Below, in pieces: positions 1 to 7,543 of a stretch of 18,873 nucleotides of DNA. Location: the NCBI GenBank assembly GCA_042091035.1, contig JBELIG010000044.1, positions 1 to 18,873 of the forward strand, given 5' to 3'. The stretch is from AM-2324 sp042091035 (GTDB lineage: Bacteria; Bacteroidota; Bacteroidia; Chitinophagales; Saprospiraceae). A program made the position numbers and the translations under genes. The notes beneath the pieces are model-generated. The model was not told the origin of the DNA and searched no databases. It saw nothing but the letters and a program-made list of their open reading frames with translations. Position 1 is the first letter of the stretch; the number at the start of each line of letters is the position of its first letter.

Positions 1-968
1 GTGATACGGAATTGATCGCTCTGCCATATGATGGATTTCAGGTTACAACTATGATTGATTTCAACTCAAAAGTATTGGGTACACAGCATGCTCAATTGAA
101 TAGTTTAGACGAGTATGAATCAGAAATTGCTTCTTGTAGAACCTTTGTGTTTCTGCATGAATTAGAAGCCTTGTTTGATCAAGGACTTGTAAGGGGAGGG
201 GATTTAGACAATGCAGTTGTTCTTGTTGATAAGGTCCTTAGTGAAGAAGCTTTAAATGCATTGGCAGAAAAAATTGGAAAACCCGGTATCAAAGTAGAAA
301 GTGAGGGTGTATTGAATACGACAGACCTTTATTTTAGAAATGAACCTGCAAGACATAAATTATTGGATGTAATAGGCGATCTTGGGCTTATTGGTGCTCC
401 AATCAAAGGGAAGATCATTACAAATAGGCCCGGACATACAGCAAACGTTCAGTTTGCGAAAGTCCTTAAAAAGGCTTACTTAATGCAAAAGAAATCGAGG
501 AATATTCCAAAGTATGATCCGAATATTGCCCCGATTTATGATGTAAATCAGATACAGGAGTTATTACCACACCGTTTTCCTTTTCTTATGATTGACAAAA
601 TCATAGAGGTTTCTGAGAATCATGTGGTAGGTGTTAAGAATGTTACGATGAACGAGCATTTATTCCAGGGGCACTTCCCAGGGAATCCAATATTTCCAGG
701 AGTTCTGCAGGTAGAAGCAATGGCTCAGACTGGTGGTATTCTTGCTTTGTTGCTTCAGGAAGATCAAAAAGGTTGGGATACATACTTTTTGAAAATTAAT
801 AATACCAAGTTTAAAGGAATGGTAAGACCTGGAGATACTCTAGTCTTTAAACTTGAGCTAATGGCCCCAATTAAGCGAGGTATTGTTCAGATGTATGGTG
901 CTGCTTATGTTGGTGGAAAGCTGGTGTCTGAGGGTGAATTTACAGCTCAGATTGTTCAGCGGAAATAA
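1..968 (+). CDS. lpxC/fabZ: Bifunctional LpxC-FabZ protein (UDP-3-O-acyl-GlcNAc deacetylase / 3-hydroxyacyl-ACP dehydratase), 3' part
   Basis: The gene enters from the left edge; the frame begins at base 3, so the N-terminal part of LpxC is missing. LpxC is the zinc enzyme of the first committed lipid A step. FabZ dehydrates 3-hydroxyacyl-ACP in fatty acid elongation. Fusion of the two is typical of Bacteroidota. Counting residues from the codon at base 12, the LpxC end shows the zinc motif HKLLD (H115, D119) and the PGHTAN catalytic histidine (H142). A linker near 160-175 leads to a complete hot-dog FabZ domain (about 176-318) with LPHRFPFLMID, the catalytic His in GHFPGNP (H221) and the Glu of VEAMAQ (E235). 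lpxA follows after 34 bases, so the two are almost certainly co-transcribed. Both activities compete for the 3-hydroxyacyl-ACP pool that LpxA also uses. The identification is firm. Confidence 0.96.
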   Translation, partial: DTELIALPYDGFQVTTMIDFNSKVLGTQHAQLNSLDEYESEIASCRTFVFLHELEALFDQGLVRGGDLDNAVVLVDKVLSEEALNALAEKIGKPGIKVESEGVLNTTDLYFRNEPARHKLLDVIGDLGLIGAPIKGKIITNRPGHTANVQFAKVLKKAYLMQKKSRNIPKYDPNIAPIYDVNQIQELLPHRFPFLMIDKIIEVSENHVVGVKNVTMNEHLFQGHFPGNPIFPGVLQVEAMAQTGGILALLLQEDQKGWDTYFLKINNTKFKGMVRPGDTLVFKLELMAPIKRGIVQMYGAAYVGGKLVSEGEFTAQIVQRK

Positions 969-1002
969 AATGGGCTTAGAAAAAAATTGAATCTTAGATG
1001 TT

Positions 1003-1782
1003 ATGGATTTACGAAATATACACCCAGAGGCAAAGATTGGGAAAAATGTGAAAATTGAACCTTTCGCAACGATTGAGAAGGATGTTGTAATTGGAGACAA
1101 TACATGGATTGGTCCCAATGCATGTATAATGAATGGAGCAAGAATTGGGAAGAATTGCCAAATACATCCGGGAGCAGTAGTTTCAGGTATACCACAGGAT
1201 TTAAAGTTTGAAGGTGAAAATTCCACACTTGAAATAGGAGATAACACAATCGTACGTGAATTTTGTACACTGAATAGAGGTACAAATGCTAATGGTACGA
1301 CAAAGATTGGTAGCAACTGTTTGCTGATGGCCTATGTGCATGTAGCGCATGACTGTGAGATTGGTGACCATTGTGTATTGGCAAACAATGCAACACTAGC
1401 TGGTCATATTATAGTTGGTAATTGGGTCACCATTGGTGGTAAAGTAGCTATTCATCAGTTTGTTAAGATTGGAGATCATGTTATGATTGGTGGTGGATCA
1501 CTTGTACGCAAGGATATACCACCTTATGTAAAAGCAGCCAGAGAGCCCTTGTCATATGTGGGTGTAAACTCAATAGGTTTGAAACGCCGCGGATTCTCTT
1601 CTGATCAGATACATCGTATGCAAGATATATATAGGCTCTTGTTTGTTCATGGTAAGAATTATAATTCTGCTCTTGATCTTATCCGTGAGGATTTAGAAAG
1701 TTCAGAGGAAAAAGATAGCATCTTAAACTTTCTTGAGCAGTCTGAGCGTGGTGTACTCAAAGGGTTTAATGGGCGTAAATAA
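1003..1782 (+). CDS. lpxA: Acyl-ACP--UDP-N-acetylglucosamine O-acyltransferase LpxA
   Basis: LpxA is cytoplasmic and transfers a 3-hydroxyacyl chain from ACP to UDP-GlcNAc, the first lipid A reaction; its product is the substrate of the LpxC half of the preceding gene. The 259-residue length is normal for the family. Residues 1-185 are hexapeptide repeats of a left-handed beta helix (IGKNVKIEP, IGDNTWIGPNA, IGSNCLLMA and others). The catalytic region AYVHVAHDCEIG is present, with H116 matching E. coli His125. LANNATLAGH and HQFVKIGDHVMIGGGS carry further conserved histidines. The C-terminal helical part begins at GLKRRGFS (192-199), a hallmark of LpxA as against LpxD. The ATG at 1003 has no Shine-Dalgarno sequence, as usual in this phylum. 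The next gene starts 5 bases after the stop, so the operon continues. Confidence 0.96.
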   Translation: MDLRNIHPEAKIGKNVKIEPFATIEKDVVIGDNTWIGPNACIMNGARIGKNCQIHPGAVVSGIPQDLKFEGENSTLEIGDNTIVREFCTLNRGTNANGTTKIGSNCLLMAYVHVAHDCEIGDHCVLANNATLAGHIIVGNWVTIGGKVAIHQFVKIGDHVMIGGGSLVRKDIPPYVKAAREPLSYVGVNSIGLKRRGFSSDQIHRMQDIYRLLFVHGKNYNSALDLIREDLESSEEKDSILNFLEQSERGVLKGFNGRK

Positions 1783-1787
1783 TTAGT

Positions 1788-2405
1788 ATGAACCTATCTG
1801 TCAACAAGGTTGGTAAACGCTTTTTGAATACATGGATATTTAGGGATATTTCATTGAGCTTAAAAGGTAATAATACTTATGCCCTTGTTGGACATAATGG
1901 CTCTGGAAAGTCAACATTACTACAGATTTTAGCTGGTTACCTAAGTCCATCTGAAGGGGAGGTTTCTTTTGTTCAAGATGGGGTAGAAATAAAAAGAGAT
2001 GATATTCATAGGTATCTATCGTTCTGTAGTCCATATACAGAGTTAATCGAGGAGCTAACCTTGGAGGAGCATATTAAGTTTCATAATAAGTTTAGACCTT
2101 TTGTTGAGGGACTTGATGCACTTACAGTTATGCAGATTATGAATCTAGATCATGAATGGGATAAGACCGTTCGTTTCTTTTCTTCAGGAATGAAACAAAG
2201 ATTAAAATTGGCTTTGAGTATTCTCAGCGATTCCAGTTTTATCTTATTGGATGAGCCAAGTACAAATCTCGATAAGCAAAGTACAGATTGGTTTTTGAAA
2301 ACTCTTGAACGCTATCGTGGGGATCGATTAGTAATAATTGCCTCGAATGTTGAAGATGATCTTCGGCTTTGTAATGAAGAAATATCAGTAGAGCGCTACA
2401 AATAA
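1788..2405 (+). CDS. Small stand-alone ABC transporter ATP-binding protein
   Basis: This is a 205-residue ATPase subunit with no fused or adjacent permease. Visible motifs are Walker A GHNGSGKS (35-42), a signature loop SSGMKQR (132-138), Walker B FILLDEP (151-157) with the catalytic Glu at 156, and a D-loop NLD (160-162). Two residues usual in transporters are absent: there is no Gln in the Q-loop stretch (about 75-90, YLSFCSPYTEL), and Asn187 sits where the H-loop His belongs (IIASNVED). Its size and compact shape recall CcmA-like ATPases, but the partner is unknown. It begins 5 bases after lpxA and ends at a terminator, so it is the last gene of the lipid A operon. A role in envelope lipid or LPS handling is suggested only by position. 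The ABC assignment is certain; the substrate is not. Confidence 0.88.
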   Translation: MNLSVNKVGKRFLNTWIFRDISLSLKGNNTYALVGHNGSGKSTLLQILAGYLSPSEGEVSFVQDGVEIKRDDIHRYLSFCSPYTELIEELTLEEHIKFHNKFRPFVEGLDALTVMQIMNLDHEWDKTVRFFSSGMKQRLKLALSILSDSSFILLDEPSTNLDKQSTDWFLKTLERYRGDRLVIIASNVEDDLRLCNEEISVERYK

Positions 2406-2409
2406 AAAA

Positions 2410-2438
2410 AAGCCCGGAAATCTTCCGGGCTTTTTTTT
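2410..2438. terminator. Bidirectional intrinsic terminator between convergent operons
   Basis: A 9-bp perfect GC-rich stem (AGCCCGGAA at 2411-2419, TTCCGGGCT at 2423-2431) with a 3-base loop is flanked by an A run on the left and a T run on the right. It can therefore stop transcription from both sides. It lies between the stop of the ABC ATPase gene (plus) and the stop of the response regulator gene (minus), and its T run overlaps the latter stop codon. Confidence 0.93.
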
Positions 2439-3117
2439 ATTCTAAAAACTTATATCCTATTCCCCTAACTGACTTAAAGAACTGAGGCTCTTTCGGATTC
2501 TCTTCAAAATATTTTCTGAACGAAAGAATAAAGTTGTCGATTGTTCGAGTTGAAGGATATACATCATAACCCCATACGAACTGCAGAATCTGTTGTCTAG
2601 AAACTACCTCATTTTTCCGTTCTATCAATAGCTTAAGAAGCATAGCCTCTTTTTTTGTCAATGTAATATCTCCATTCACACCTTTCGCTTCGAAAGTAGA
2701 AAAATTGACTTTATTTTTACCAAACTCATAATACTCCATGTCCAATTTGGGCGTCTTTTGGCTTCTTGAGATAAGCTTTTTGACTCTTAATTGGAGTTCT
2801 TCAAGATTGAATGGTTTAGCTAGATAATCATCAGCACCTTTCTTTAAACCCGCAACACGGTCTGGTGGAGAATCTTTCGCTGTCAAAAATATTATGGGAG
2901 TTTCAGTATCTGTAAGTCTTATTTGTTCACAGATCTGAAGGCCTGATATTTCTGGAAGCATGATGTCTAGTATAATGAGGTCAAAGTGTTGTTCCTGAAA
3001 GTATTTCATGGCATCTTTCCCATTATCCGTAGTGACAACCTCATAGTCATCCATCTCAAGATTTAGCTTAACTACCTTGCGGATATTTTCTTCGTCTTCA
3101 ACTAATAGAATACGCAT
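2437..3117 (-). CDS. OmpR/PhoB-family DNA-binding response regulator
   Basis: This 226-residue cytoplasmic transcription factor is switched by phosphorylation. The receiver domain (1-118) has the acidic pocket E7/D8, phospho-acceptor D51 (ILDIMLPEISG), the switch Thr79 (FLTAKD) and K101 (AKPF). The C-terminal winged helix (about 128-226) has TLTKKEAMLLKLL, the recognition-helix region STRTIDNFILSFRKYF and the terminal VRGIGYKF. All key residues are intact. It starts 9 bases after the stop of the histidine kinase upstream on the same strand, so the two form a kinase-first operon. Its general look matches Bacteroidota regulators of the RprY type, but I cannot name its regulon. The divergent SusC gene across the 383-base spacer is a candidate target by position only. 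Confidence 0.93.
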   Translation of the reverse strand: MRILLVEDEENIRKVVKLNLEMDDYEVVTTDNGKDAMKYFQEQHFDLIILDIMLPEISGLQICEQIRLTDTETPIIFLTAKDSPPDRVAGLKKGADDYLAKPFNLEELQLRVKKLISRSQKTPKLDMEYYEFGKNKVNFSTFEAKGVNGDITLTKKEAMLLKLLIERKNEVVSRQQILQFVWGYDVYPSTRTIDNFILSFRKYFEENPKEPQFFKSVRGIGYKFLE

Positions 3118-3126
3118 GTTTATAAT

Positions 3127-4113
3127 TTAGAATTCAATAATGAATTTAGTTCCTGTTGGGCTATTGTCTTCCACTTCAATGGAAGCGCCCAGAGCTGCTA
3201 CAAATTCTTTCACGATATATAACCCCAAACCAGTGCCTTTAGTTTTACGAGTATCTTCATTACCTATTCTATAGAATTTATTAAAGATTTTTGTCTTATC
3301 CCCGTCAGGTATGCCCACGCCATTGTCACTTATTATTAATTGAGGCTTAGGCTCATCAGTAAGTACAATATTTATCTCAGGTATATTGATGTTATACTTA
3401 ATGCCGTTTTCGACAAGATTCTTTATGATTGCATACAAGCCTTCTTTATCGGTAGATAAGACAAGGTCGTCCTCTGGTAAATTCAAATTTATTTTTGCCA
3501 AAGGGTGGCTATTGCCTAAGGTGAATACACTGTGTTCGATGAGCATGTTGATAGGTATCTCTTCAAAATGCGGTATAAAGGCTTTTTCAAGTTTGGCTGA
3601 AAGAAGTAGGTCATTAACCAAATTTTCAAGTCTATTTGATTCAGTAAGTGCAGATTTTAAGAGGTCATCTTTTTTTTCTTTGGGAAGCTCACGTTTAAGA
3701 AAAGTTTGAAGAATCAATTTAATGGATGCAAGTGGAGACTTAAGCTCATGGGTTATGGATAGCAAAAAATTTCGTTGTTGATTAGCTGCATCTACCTCTC
3801 TATTAAAGCTTTTATTGATTTGGAAAATACCTACAAATAGTAAAACAATAAATACAGTAGCTTCCCCAATGATCATATTTCGCTGCCTTGTGTAATCATG
3901 ATTTAATTTGACCACATTTGCTTGCTTGAGAAATTGTGCTTCACTTATTTCCGGATTGTTTGCTATTGCAATGATTTTGATCAGTTCAATCTTTGCATTC
4001 AAGGCATCATTATTCTTGACTATTAGCAGCAATGTCCACCAGGTTAAGGCAAGGATAAGGTAAAAGAAAAGCCCATAACTCAAAAACTTGATTCTTTTAG
4101 ATCTTTTCGTCAT
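3127..4113 (-). CDS. Membrane sensor histidine kinase
   Basis: This 328-residue kinase is the probable partner of the downstream response regulator. Two membrane segments (about 12-32 and 80-98) enclose a small extracytoplasmic part of roughly 47 residues, too short for a standard sensor domain. There is no clear HAMP domain; a short link leads to HisKA, with phospho-acceptor His122 in SITHELKSPL. The catalytic ATPase domain shows the N box (NLVENGIKY, N232 and N236), G1 (SDNGVGIPDG, D263), the F box (FNKFYR) and G2 (KGTGLGLYIV). The protein ends soon after FIIEF with no receiver domain, so this is a classical kinase, not a hybrid. The small periplasmic loop suggests sensing in or near the membrane or through a partner. 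The input signal is unknown. Confidence 0.93.
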   Translation of the reverse strand: MTKRSKRIKFLSYGLFFYLILALTWWTLLLIVKNNDALNAKIELIKIIAIANNPEISEAQFLKQANVVKLNHDYTRQRNMIIGEATVFIVLLFVGIFQINKSFNREVDAANQQRNFLLSITHELKSPLASIKLILQTFLKRELPKEKKDDLLKSALTESNRLENLVNDLLLSAKLEKAFIPHFEEIPINMLIEHSVFTLGNSHPLAKINLNLPEDDLVLSTDKEGLYAIIKNLVENGIKYNINIPEINIVLTDEPKPQLIISDNGVGIPDGDKTKIFNKFYRIGNEDTRKTKGTGLGLYIVKEFVAALGASIEVEDNSPTGTKFIIEF

Positions 4114-4496
4114 TGAATTTTTTTACTACAATATAACTCCTCTGCATTAGATATGTGCAATGGTTTTTTGATTTGGGTATAGATCTTTAAAAAATGACTT
4201 TTTGATTGAAAACCTATTTGTTATGTAGGGGTTGAATTTATATTTTGGACTTTGCCTCTTATGGGAACTATTAGTAAGTTTTAGCTAGTAATTAGAGAAA
4301 TTTATAAGGCGAGGCAGCGTATTAAGTTAAATTTTCGTTAAGGAAATGTGATGTAAAAACATTTTTATATTATATCTTAGCATAGTAACCAAGACTAAAA
4401 AGACCCATTCCAATTAGTAACCATTACATAAAGGTTTGGGATTTTTAATAGTTGTTACGATGTATAAATTTTCAATTATTTAAAATCTGAATTAGT
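4114..4496. promoter_or_regulatory. Divergent intergenic control region between the two-component operon and the susC operon
   Basis: This 383-base AT-rich stretch holds no credible gene. It must contain the start signals of both divergent operons. The nine-base word TAGTAACCA occurs twice on the plus strand (4383-4391 and 4415-4423), 32 bases apart start to start, or about three helical turns. A GTTAC, the inverse of the word's GTAAC core, follows at 4454-4458. A TAAATTTT (4465-4472) is the nearest thing to a -7 box for susC, but no -33 box sits at the right distance. The repeats could be a regulator binding site; that is inference. Confidence 0.45.
4129..4161 (-). promoter_or_regulatory. 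Possible promoter of the kinase-regulator operon
   Basis: Read on the minus strand, TATATTG (4135 down to 4129) resembles the Bacteroidota -7 box TAnnTTTG, with one base missing. An ATTG (4161-4158) lies 22 bases upstream as a weak -33 box. Transcription would start about 10 bases before the kinase ATG. The match is approximate and the region is AT-rich, so this is tentative. Confidence 0.28.
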
Positions 4497-5290
4497 ATGA
4501 AAAAACTTTCACTAGTTTTATCTATTATCCTTTTCTGTGTGGGAGGGATAATCGCACAGAGGACGGTAACTGGGGTTGTAAATGACGCCTCAAGTAGCCC
4601 TCTTATCGGAGCGAGTATACTAGTAAAGGGAACCGCTACAGGTACAATCACCGATGTAGATGGTAATTTCTCTATTAGTATTCCCGATGGAAACAACATG
4701 CTTGTTGTTAGTTACACTGGTTTTGAAACTCAAGAAGTAGATGCTACTGGATTAAGTACCATCGAAATTGTAATGGCTGAAGGTGTTGTTCTTAAGACAG
4801 CAGTTGTTACGGCTCTTGGTATTAAAAGAGAAGAAAAAGCTGTAGGATATGCAGTACAGGAAGTTGGTGATGAAGCGATCACTAGATCGGGAGCAACATC
4901 TGCCCTTGGCGCACTTCGTGGTAAAGCTGCGGGTGTTACTGTTACACAGTCTTCTGGTGCTGCAGGTGGTGGTCAGCGTATCATTATCCGTGGACAAACT
5001 TCATTAAGTGGTAATAACCAAGCTCTATTAGTTGTAGATGGTGTACGTATCAATAACAGTTCTTTCCAAACGGAAAGTAATGTTGCTGGTGTTGCCAACT
5101 CGAATAGAGGTATGGATATTAACCCAGATGATATTGCATCAGTAAACGTACTTAAGGGTGCGGCAGCAACTGCACTTTATGGTGTAGATGGTGCGAATGG
5201 TGTTATCATCATTACAACAAAGAAAGGTGCATCTGGCGATAAGCGTTTTAACGCATCTGCTGGATACAGCGTAGCTTTTGACAGAGTTTC
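4497..5290 (+). CDS. SusC/RagA-family TonB-dependent outer-membrane transporter, N-terminal part (runs into gap)
   Basis: SusC-type proteins are large beta barrels that import ligands captured by a SusD lipoprotein lid, powered by TonB. The first 264 residues are readable. A signal peptide (1-20, cleavage likely at IIA/Q) is followed by the CarboxypepD_reg-like Ig domain (22-95, VTGVV...PLIGASILVKGT...TDVDGNFSI). Next comes the TonB-contact region near VVTALGIKREEKAVGYAV, then the plug domain with SALGALRGKAAGV, IIIRGQTSL, LLVVDGVRINN, DDIASVNVLKGAAATALYG and ANGVIIITTKKG. The order and spacing are standard for the family. The sequence enters a 100-N gap just as the first barrel strands begin. 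The frame after the gap differs from the frame before it, as expected if the N run is a placeholder. The rest of the protein is at 5393-7514. Confidence 0.93.
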
Positions 5291-5390
5291 NNNNNNNNNN
5301 NNNNNNNNNNNNNNNNNNNNNNNNNNNNNNNNNNNNNNNNNNNNNNNNNNNNNNNNNNNNNNNNNNNNNNNNNNNNNNNNNNNNNNNNNN
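5291..5390. other. Assembly gap (100 N) inside the SusC gene
   Basis: Exactly 100 N, the conventional filler for a gap of unknown size. The SusC family normally has clearly more than 33 residues between the first barrel strand and the EGVIPKNTYERTTFR segment that resumes at 5393. Several hundred bases are therefore probably missing. Confidence 0.95.
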
Positions 5391-5392
5391 TG

Positions 5393-7514
5393 AATCAAGA
5401 AGGTGTTATACCAAAGAATACTTACGAAAGAACTACTTTCCGTTTAGGTTCTGGTCTTAAGCTTACAGACAAATTAAATGTACAGTCTTCAGCTAGTTAC
5501 GTGAAGAGTGAAGGTTACAGAATCCAGCAGGGTTCGAATACTTCTGGTCTTTTACTAGGTCTATTGCGTACATCTCCAACCTTTGATAATACAAATGGTA
5601 TAGATGATCCAGCAAATGATCCTTTATCTTACACTATGCCTGATGGATCTCAGAGAAACTATCGTGGTGGTGGTGGATACGATAACCCTTTCTGGATTAT
5701 CAATAATGCACCTCGTATCGATGAGACAAATAGATTCATGGGTAACTTGTCAATCAACTATGCTCTTGACCAATGGTTCAATGTTAATGCAACTGTAGGT
5801 ACAGATGTATATTCTGACAGAAGAATCCAGAATTTCGAGATCGGTTCAAGAACTGCTCCTGCAGGTCGTGTACAAGAGGATGATTTCTTCTTCAGAAACT
5901 TCGATGGTTACTTCAATGTAAATGGTCGTGGTTCTTTATCTGATAAGATCAACATGGGATATTTAGCAGGTGTGAATCTGTATGATGAGAAGTTAGAGAA
6001 CTTCTATACTACAGGTAATGGTCTTGCATTCCCAGGTTTTGTGAATATTTCAAACGCTTCTGAGGTAAGTAGTGGAAAAGGACTATTCAGACAAAGAAAT
6101 GGGTATCTATGCTCAGGTTGATTTTGCATTCGATGATTTCTTATTCCTAGCAGCTACTGCTCGTCAGGATTATGTATCATCTCTTGTGAATCCTGATGTA
6201 GAGTTTGATGCAAGCTCAATTGGTTTCATTTACCCTTCTGTAAACTTAGGATTCGTATTCTCTGAATTGATGCCTAAGTCAGATTTCCTTACATTTGGTA
6301 AGCTACGTGCTTCATATGCTGAAGTAGGTGGTGGTGCACCATCTGCATACGGAACTTCAACTGTATTTACTCAGGCTAGTCCTGGTGATGGTTGGACAGA
6401 CGGTATTACATTCCCATTTGCTGGTACTACTGCATTTACGAAGTCTAACACACTTGGTAACCCTAATTTGGTTCCTGAGCGTTCAATCACAACTGAAGTT
6501 GGTTTAGATCTAAGATTCTTCGGAAACCGTTTAGGTTTAGATGCAACATACTACAACAGAAAGTCTATTGACATGATTCTTCCTGTTGCACTTCCAGGTT
6601 CAACTGGTTATACATCAGCATTACTTAATGCAGGTGAACTAAGTTCAAAAGGTTATGAGATTATTCTTACTACTACTCCTATTGAGAGAGATAATTTCTC
6701 TTGGGACTTATTAGTTAACTTCGATAAGAACGTAACACTAGTTGAGCGTCTTGCTGAAGGTATTGAGTCTCAATACTTAGGTGGATTTATTTCTTATAAC
6801 ATTGCTGGACAACCATTTGGTGTTATCTACGGTGGTGCTTACCAAAGAGATAATACAGGAGATGCTAATGATGACGGTCTTACGCTTCCTGATGGAAACA
6901 TTGTAATCAATGATGATCCATCTAGTCCGGAGTACGGATACCAAGTTCCTGATGCATCGTTGAGAGTGGTTGGTAATCCTAACCCTGACTTCACAGTTGG
7001 TTTCAATAATACATTGACTTACAAAGATCTTAAGCTTTCATTCCTTATTGACTGGAAACAAGGTGGTGAGATGTGGAATGGTACTCAGTGGGCATTGACT
7101 TACTTCGGTATGTCTCAAGTTTCTGCTGATAATCGTGGTGAAGTTGTGGTATTTGACGGTGTACTATCTGATGGTACTCCAAACAATATTCCAGCTACAC
7201 TTGATCAAAGCTACTACACATCTTCAGTTTCTGGTTTCGGTTCTGTAGATGAGGGATTTGTTCAGTCTACATCTTGGGTACGTCTAAGAGAGATTTCTCT
7301 TTCTTATGATCTTAGTCCAAAGATGTTCTCTGGTAACTTTATTGAAGGAGGATCAGTATTTGTAACTGGACGTAACTTATGGTTCTGGACTCCTTATGAA
7401 GGTGTTGACCCAGAGACTAGTTTGACTGGTTCATCTAATAACGGACAAGGTGTTGATTACTTCAACATGCCTGGTACAAGATCAGTGATCGCAGGTGTAA
7501 ACCTTAAGTTTTAA
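5393..7514 (+). CDS. SusC/RagA-family TonB-dependent transporter, barrel part, interrupted by a one-base frameshift
   Basis: This is the continuation of the gene at 4497. From 5393 the frame reads QEGVIPKNTYERTTFRLGSGLK and barrel strands, and would end at a stop at 6119-6121. The true continuation lies in the frame that ends at 7514 with the family's typical last strand (GTRSVIAGVNLKF). The switch falls in the run AAAA at 6076-6079. Removing one A gives SSGKDYSDKEMGIYAQVDF followed by FLFLAATARQDYVSSL, which matches the expected SusC pattern with no loss. The gene is otherwise intact, with barrel motifs such as NLVPERSITTEVGLDLRF, SKGYEIILTT, PDFTVGFNNT and WVRLREISLSYDL. Codon use is strongly biased (GGT, CGT, TTC, AAC) like the ribosomal genes further right, which suggests high expression and argues against decay. 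About 706 residues are visible here, near 970 for both parts together. Confidence 0.9.
6076..6079 (+). other. Probable one-base insertion (A4 for A3) causing a frameshift in susC
   Basis: Upstream the frame uses codons starting at 6062 (GAG GTA AGT AGT GGA); downstream the coding frame starts with GAC at 6081. Deleting one A from this homopolymer joins them perfectly. A homopolymer miscall is more likely than a real mutation, but the sequence alone cannot decide. Confidence 0.85.
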
Positions 7515-7543
7515 TTCCTTACTAACTGATTAAAACAGAGAAA

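Noticed and set aside
858..1316. Minus-strand open frame of 152 codons across the lpxC-fabZ/lpxA junction
   Set aside because: It lies opposite two certain genes, its translation is low-complexity Phe/Ser/Ile-rich with no domain, and it reflects the hexapeptide repeat codons of lpxA.
6072..7514. A separate gene starting with GTG at 6072
   Set aside because: The encoded protein begins in the middle of a TonB-dependent barrel and continues the upstream SusC in another frame, so it is the end of one frameshifted gene.
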